From Leishmania donovani (Eukaryota; Euglenozoa; Kinetoplastea; Trypanosomatida; Trypanosomatidae), in assembly GCF_000227135.1 (NCBI RefSeq), contig NC_018259.1:479140-543139 (forward strand): a DNA stretch of 64,000 bases. The letters run 5' to 3'. A program made the position numbers and the translations under genes. Shown piece after piece: positions 61,002 through 64,000 of this stretch. The notes under the pieces were generated by a model that was given only the letters and a program-made list of their open reading frames with translations, searched no databases and was not told the DNA's origin. Position 1 is the first letter of the stretch, and each line of letters begins with the position of its first letter.

Positions 61002-63374
61002 ATGTCGAATCTGAACCCCAACGCGCCATCCTTCCCGGTATCCAACTACCAGCCGAACACGACGCACAACAAGCAAGGCTACAACAACGGCGGTGGCCCC
61101 AGCGGCGGCGGCGGCGGCACGATGCAGAACGAGCGTTATGGCGGAGGGATGATGTACGACAACAGCAACTACCACCAGGGCGGCGGTGGTGGCTACGGTC
61201 CTGGCGGTGGCAATCCTGGCGGCGGCTACGGGCAAGGCGGCGGCTACATGGGCAATGGTCCACAGCAAGGGTACCCGTCGGGTCCTCGCATGGGTCGCAA
61301 CCATCGCCAACCGAATATGCCACATAGCCAGTACCAAAACCTAAACGGCATGGTAGGCGGCAGCGGCGGCGGTGGTGGCGGTGGCGGCATGCTCGGCAAC
61401 TACTGCGGAATGCCTGCCCCGTATCAGCAAGTAGGCGGGATGGACTTGAACGGCGGCTATGACCAGCAGCCACCACAGCAGCAGATGCCGATGCAACCTC
61501 GGATGCACAACATGCCGCCGAACGCGATGGGCATGAACAATAACATGATGGGTGGTGGCGGTCGCATGCCGTACAACAGTAACCAACGTAACCCAATGCC
61601 GAACATGCATCCGAACATGAATCCGCAGGCCAGCATGGGACTTGGCAGCGTCACCGCTCAGCCGCCGCCAACCATGGCACCACCAGCTCCAGTGTCGCGG
61701 CCCCTTTCCGTGCCTCCGGCAGCTGTAGCCCCGTCTTACATCACGAAGAACACGCCACGCGCCGTGATGGTGGTCGGCTACAAGAAGACCGGCAAGACAA
61801 GCGTGGCTCAGGCGATTGCGAAAAGGGAGGGATTTCAGTACGTGTGTCTTAAGTCGCCACTGCAGCAATCTGCCGCCCAAGCAGCAGGCGGTGAGAAAGC
61901 CGAGGAGGCCGAGGAAGCCGAAGAAGAGGATATAAGCCCGCTGGAACGACTGGCGCCACTGCGTGCGGCGCTGGAGAAGAAATCGGCAATGAAGGGGTTG
62001 GTCATCGATGATGCCTTCTCGACCAACAAGTTCCAAGCTCACTACGTGGTGCACTACCTCGTCAAGGCGGGTCTGCAGCTGGACGCGGTTGTGGCCCTCG
62101 TGCCAGAGCTGGCGTCGCTGGTCGAGCGTGGGGTAAGCTTCGCGAAGTCGCACGCCAAGACGATGCACCCGGAAGCGTTCGAGTTTGCCTCGAGCCTCGA
62201 CCCCGATAGGGTCATTGTTATGGATGAGGACTTGAAGTTGGAAGAACTCGCGGAGAAGGCAGCAGCTGAGGTGTCGGTGCTGCTGAAAAAGAACGACGCA
62301 GCGATCAAGCTGGAGCAGGAGTACTTCATTCCCAGCTGCCCCATGGTGACCGACGCGGAGCTGGTGGAGCAGATTTTAGAGGCGGAGCGTAGCGCGGTGA
62401 AGCGCCCGCTGCCGTACACATTCACGTACTCGGAGCCGAACTACGTGCTTGACTACGTGCAGTTTGTGCAGTCGGCTGCAAAACTGCAGCACTACCTCGT
62501 CACACCGTGGATCTGGGGAGATAAGCTTTCGCTGATTGGTTACGACACGAGCGTCTACGTCCACCTAACATCCTACAACCTTTTGTTCAAGTTGAACGAC
62601 GTGCCAGCGGCGATGCAGGAGCTCCTCAAGAAGCTCAAGAGCGAGGCGGAGGCATCAGGGGCGGAGGATCCGGCGTCGCAGGTGCTGTTCTGTGTCGAGG
62701 CGTCCATGCTGGACGATGTCATCTACATCTCTGACATGATGATCATCGGCAAGCAGCATGGTTCGGAGATGCTGCTGCACGATCGTGTGAAGCTGTTGTC
62801 CGATTCATTCGGCAAGCTGCCAAGCAACAGCTCGGTGCGGTTGCTGGAGCACTACCCCGTCTGCGACATCAAGGCATGCCTAGAAGCTTACAAGGGCGTC
62901 AGCCGCGGTGCGATTTTTGTCAACCCTGACGGGATCGAGTACGGCCGCTACGACGTGCGCAACTTTGTGTACCCGTCGGAAACCAAGAGGACGGTGCGGC
63001 TGCGCATTTGGGCCGGTAGCATGACCGACGGCATGTGGAGCTTCGACGGCTACGTGCGCGAGTACGAGGACGAGGTGTTAGCGACAAGCCGCACCACCGG
63101 CGCGAACAACCTCCCGGTCATGATTAGTGACGCAAACGTTGACACGCACATGATCAACGACGGCAACATCGTCGAGTGTGTGATGGAGAAGACGGCCACC
63201 AAAGGCAAGTCGCGCGATAAGAATGCGGTGCTGACATTTTGCCGCCGCTGTAAGTGGGAAGTGACACCCATCACTCAATTTTACATGTGGGCGTTCGCGG
63301 ATCCGCCGCAGTGGTCCACGGAGTCCTTCCTGGACGCCTGCTCCACCATCGCCTCAGTGCGGCCGACCGTGTAG
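61002..63374 (+). CDS. Capping-enzyme paralogue with PAM2-like motif and degenerate guanylyltransferase domain, 790 aa
   Basis: A diverged tandem relative of the gene at 54081. It begins MSNLNPNAPSFPV, sharing LNPNAPSF with its neighbour; the proline is one position after F rather than two, so this is a PAM2-like rather than perfect motif. Residues about 19-235 are Gly/Asn/Met/Gln-rich. The P-loop is intact: G259-YKKTG-K265-TS. In the nucleotidyltransferase region the motif I position reads T-PWIWGDK (about 501-508) where the neighbour has T-LKVDGQR, so the catalytic lysine is absent. Motif IV reads RGAIFVNPDG and motif V NFVYPSE rather than LKWKP. Overall order, HYPV and hydrophobic pattern still follow the neighbour, and the C-terminus ends with FCRRCKWEVTP. 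It is likely a pseudo-guanylyltransferase, perhaps a scaffold. T. brucei G5-IP, a GTase-like partner of EIF4G5, is a possible orthologue (recalled, not tested). Confidence 0.82.
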   Translation: MSNLNPNAPSFPVSNYQPNTTHNKQGYNNGGGPSGGGGGTMQNERYGGGMMYDNSNYHQGGGGGYGPGGGNPGGGYGQGGGYMGNGPQQGYPSGPRMGRNHRQPNMPHSQYQNLNGMVGGSGGGGGGGGMLGNYCGMPAPYQQVGGMDLNGGYDQQPPQQQMPMQPRMHNMPPNAMGMNNNMMGGGGRMPYNSNQRNPMPNMHPNMNPQASMGLGSVTAQPPPTMAPPAPVSRPLSVPPAAVAPSYITKNTPRAVMVVGYKKTGKTSVAQAIAKREGFQYVCLKSPLQQSAAQAAGGEKAEEAEEAEEEDISPLERLAPLRAALEKKSAMKGLVIDDAFSTNKFQAHYVVHYLVKAGLQLDAVVALVPELASLVERGVSFAKSHAKTMHPEAFEFASSLDPDRVIVMDEDLKLEELAEKAAAEVSVLLKKNDAAIKLEQEYFIPSCPMVTDAELVEQILEAERSAVKRPLPYTFTYSEPNYVLDYVQFVQSAAKLQHYLVTPWIWGDKLSLIGYDTSVYVHLTSYNLLFKLNDVPAAMQELLKKLKSEAEASGAEDPASQVLFCVEASMLDDVIYISDMMIIGKQHGSEMLLHDRVKLLSDSFGKLPSNSSVRLLEHYPVCDIKACLEAYKGVSRGAIFVNPDGIEYGRYDVRNFVYPSETKRTVRLRIWAGSMTDGMWSFDGYVREYEDEVLATSRTTGANNLPVMISDANVDTHMINDGNIVECVMEKTATKGKSRDKNAVLTFCRRCKWEVTPITQFYMWAFADPPQWSTESFLDACSTIASVRPTV

Positions 63375-64000
63375 AGAGAGTGAGACACAGCTTCCATCCC
63401 TTCCGCCACAAACCCGACATGTCTCTCGCCGCCACCCTCGCCTCCTCCGCCAACTCCCACCACACACACACACACACGCACACGTGAACTGCTGTGTTCG
63501 CCTCCGTGTAAGGAAAGTTCGTGTGCGAGAGGGGTGCAACGTCCTTACTTTCCTCTCGCACCCAACGTGAAAACGGGACATGCTCAAATGAATGAGGGAA
63601 AAGGGATAGCGACGCCTCTCTCCTAGCCGGCCCACTCAGGTGTTGCGGGTGAAGTGCGTGTAGTCGCACTTCTTTTTTTTTTTGGGAGTTGACGGATTAA
63701 AATGCGGTGAGAGAGATATGCGCATACAGCACATGCAAGCGATTCGGCAGTAGTGGGGGGGGTGCATCGGCGGGTGGGGTCGGGAAGAGGGGGGCTCGTG
63801 CCCAAATACCCCGCATACATGTAGGGGGGCGCAAGTAGAAAAAAAATTGTGTGGGGTGGGGTGTTGTGTAGATAGTCGGAAAGACAGAGTGGCAGAGAGA
63901 CGCGCACACCGGCGGGACGTTTTTATTGTTGTGAATGACTAGCGAACTCCCTGAGCGGCGTTGACACGAAGGGCAACAAAGGGAAGGAGAGGAAGCGGTG
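63375..64000. other. 3' flank / intergenic region to window end
   Basis: No gene was seen. It contains an AC repeat at 63460-63475, a T11 run near 63672-63682 and G-runs at 63754-63761 and 63790-63796. Minus-strand frames here are low-complexity shadows. Confidence 0.5.

Overview
The window looks like nuclear chromosomal DNA from Leishmania or a very close leishmaniine trypanosomatid. Every convincing gene lies on the + strand and has one uninterrupted, GC-rich reading frame with no visible introns. The genes are separated by long, T/C-rich, low-complexity spacers with GT, AC, AT and CTG microsatellites, and many starts are preceded by a polypyrimidine tract followed by AG. That is the layout of a trypanosomatid polycistronic unit processed by spliced-leader trans-splicing. 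No strand switch, tRNA, rRNA or CRISPR was seen. Three runs of N mark assembly gaps.

Layout. A C-terminal gene fragment (3-170) is followed by a coiled-coil protein (1346-3739), an ArfGAP (4973-6184), BBS9/PTHB1 of the BBSome (7353-10127) and a USP10-like deubiquitinase (11403-13019). Two diverged SEC14/CRAL-TRIO plus GOLD paralogues follow (14012-15448 and 18614-20914). A gene-free 5.4 kb stretch contains what looks like a degenerate antisense non-LTR retroposon (about 21.9-23.95 kb). Next come the Pol II subunit RPB7 (26286-26885), a 94-residue single-pass membrane protein (27403-27687), a divergent protein kinase with DFE in place of DFG (30066-31763), a peptide deformylase with altered motifs (34457-35272), a Wss1/SPRTN-like WLM metalloprotease (36067-37302), a coiled-coil protein (37996-39627) and a PPPDE/DeSI peptidase with a helical C-terminus (40872-42764). 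A probable SIDER-type retroposon fragment follows (about 42.86-43.7 kb). The window ends with CPSF160 (44399-49027), a LicD/fukutin-type protein (49805-51283) and a tandem pair of capping-enzyme homologues (54081-57395 and 61002-63374).

The most interesting region is the last pair. The first member carries a P-loop NTPase/kinase-like domain and all visible nucleotidyltransferase motifs of an mRNA guanylyltransferase (K804-x-D-G, DAE, DGIVF, LKWKP). The second keeps the P-loop but has lost the catalytic lysine and the other GTase motifs, so it is a likely pseudoenzyme. Both begin with a PAM2-type LNPNAPSF motif, the peptide that binds the MLLE domain of poly(A)-binding protein. This suggests a cytoplasmic cap-repair or translation-linked module physically coupled to PABP.

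Several genes concern mRNA production (RPB7, CPSF160, capping) or ubiquitin/SUMO turnover (USP, WLM protease with a SUMO-interacting motif, DeSI). In trypanosomatids a shared polycistron does not imply shared function, so these are treated as neighbours rather than an operon. In most cases the CDS start is the first in-frame ATG; upstream TTG/GTG extensions were discarded.
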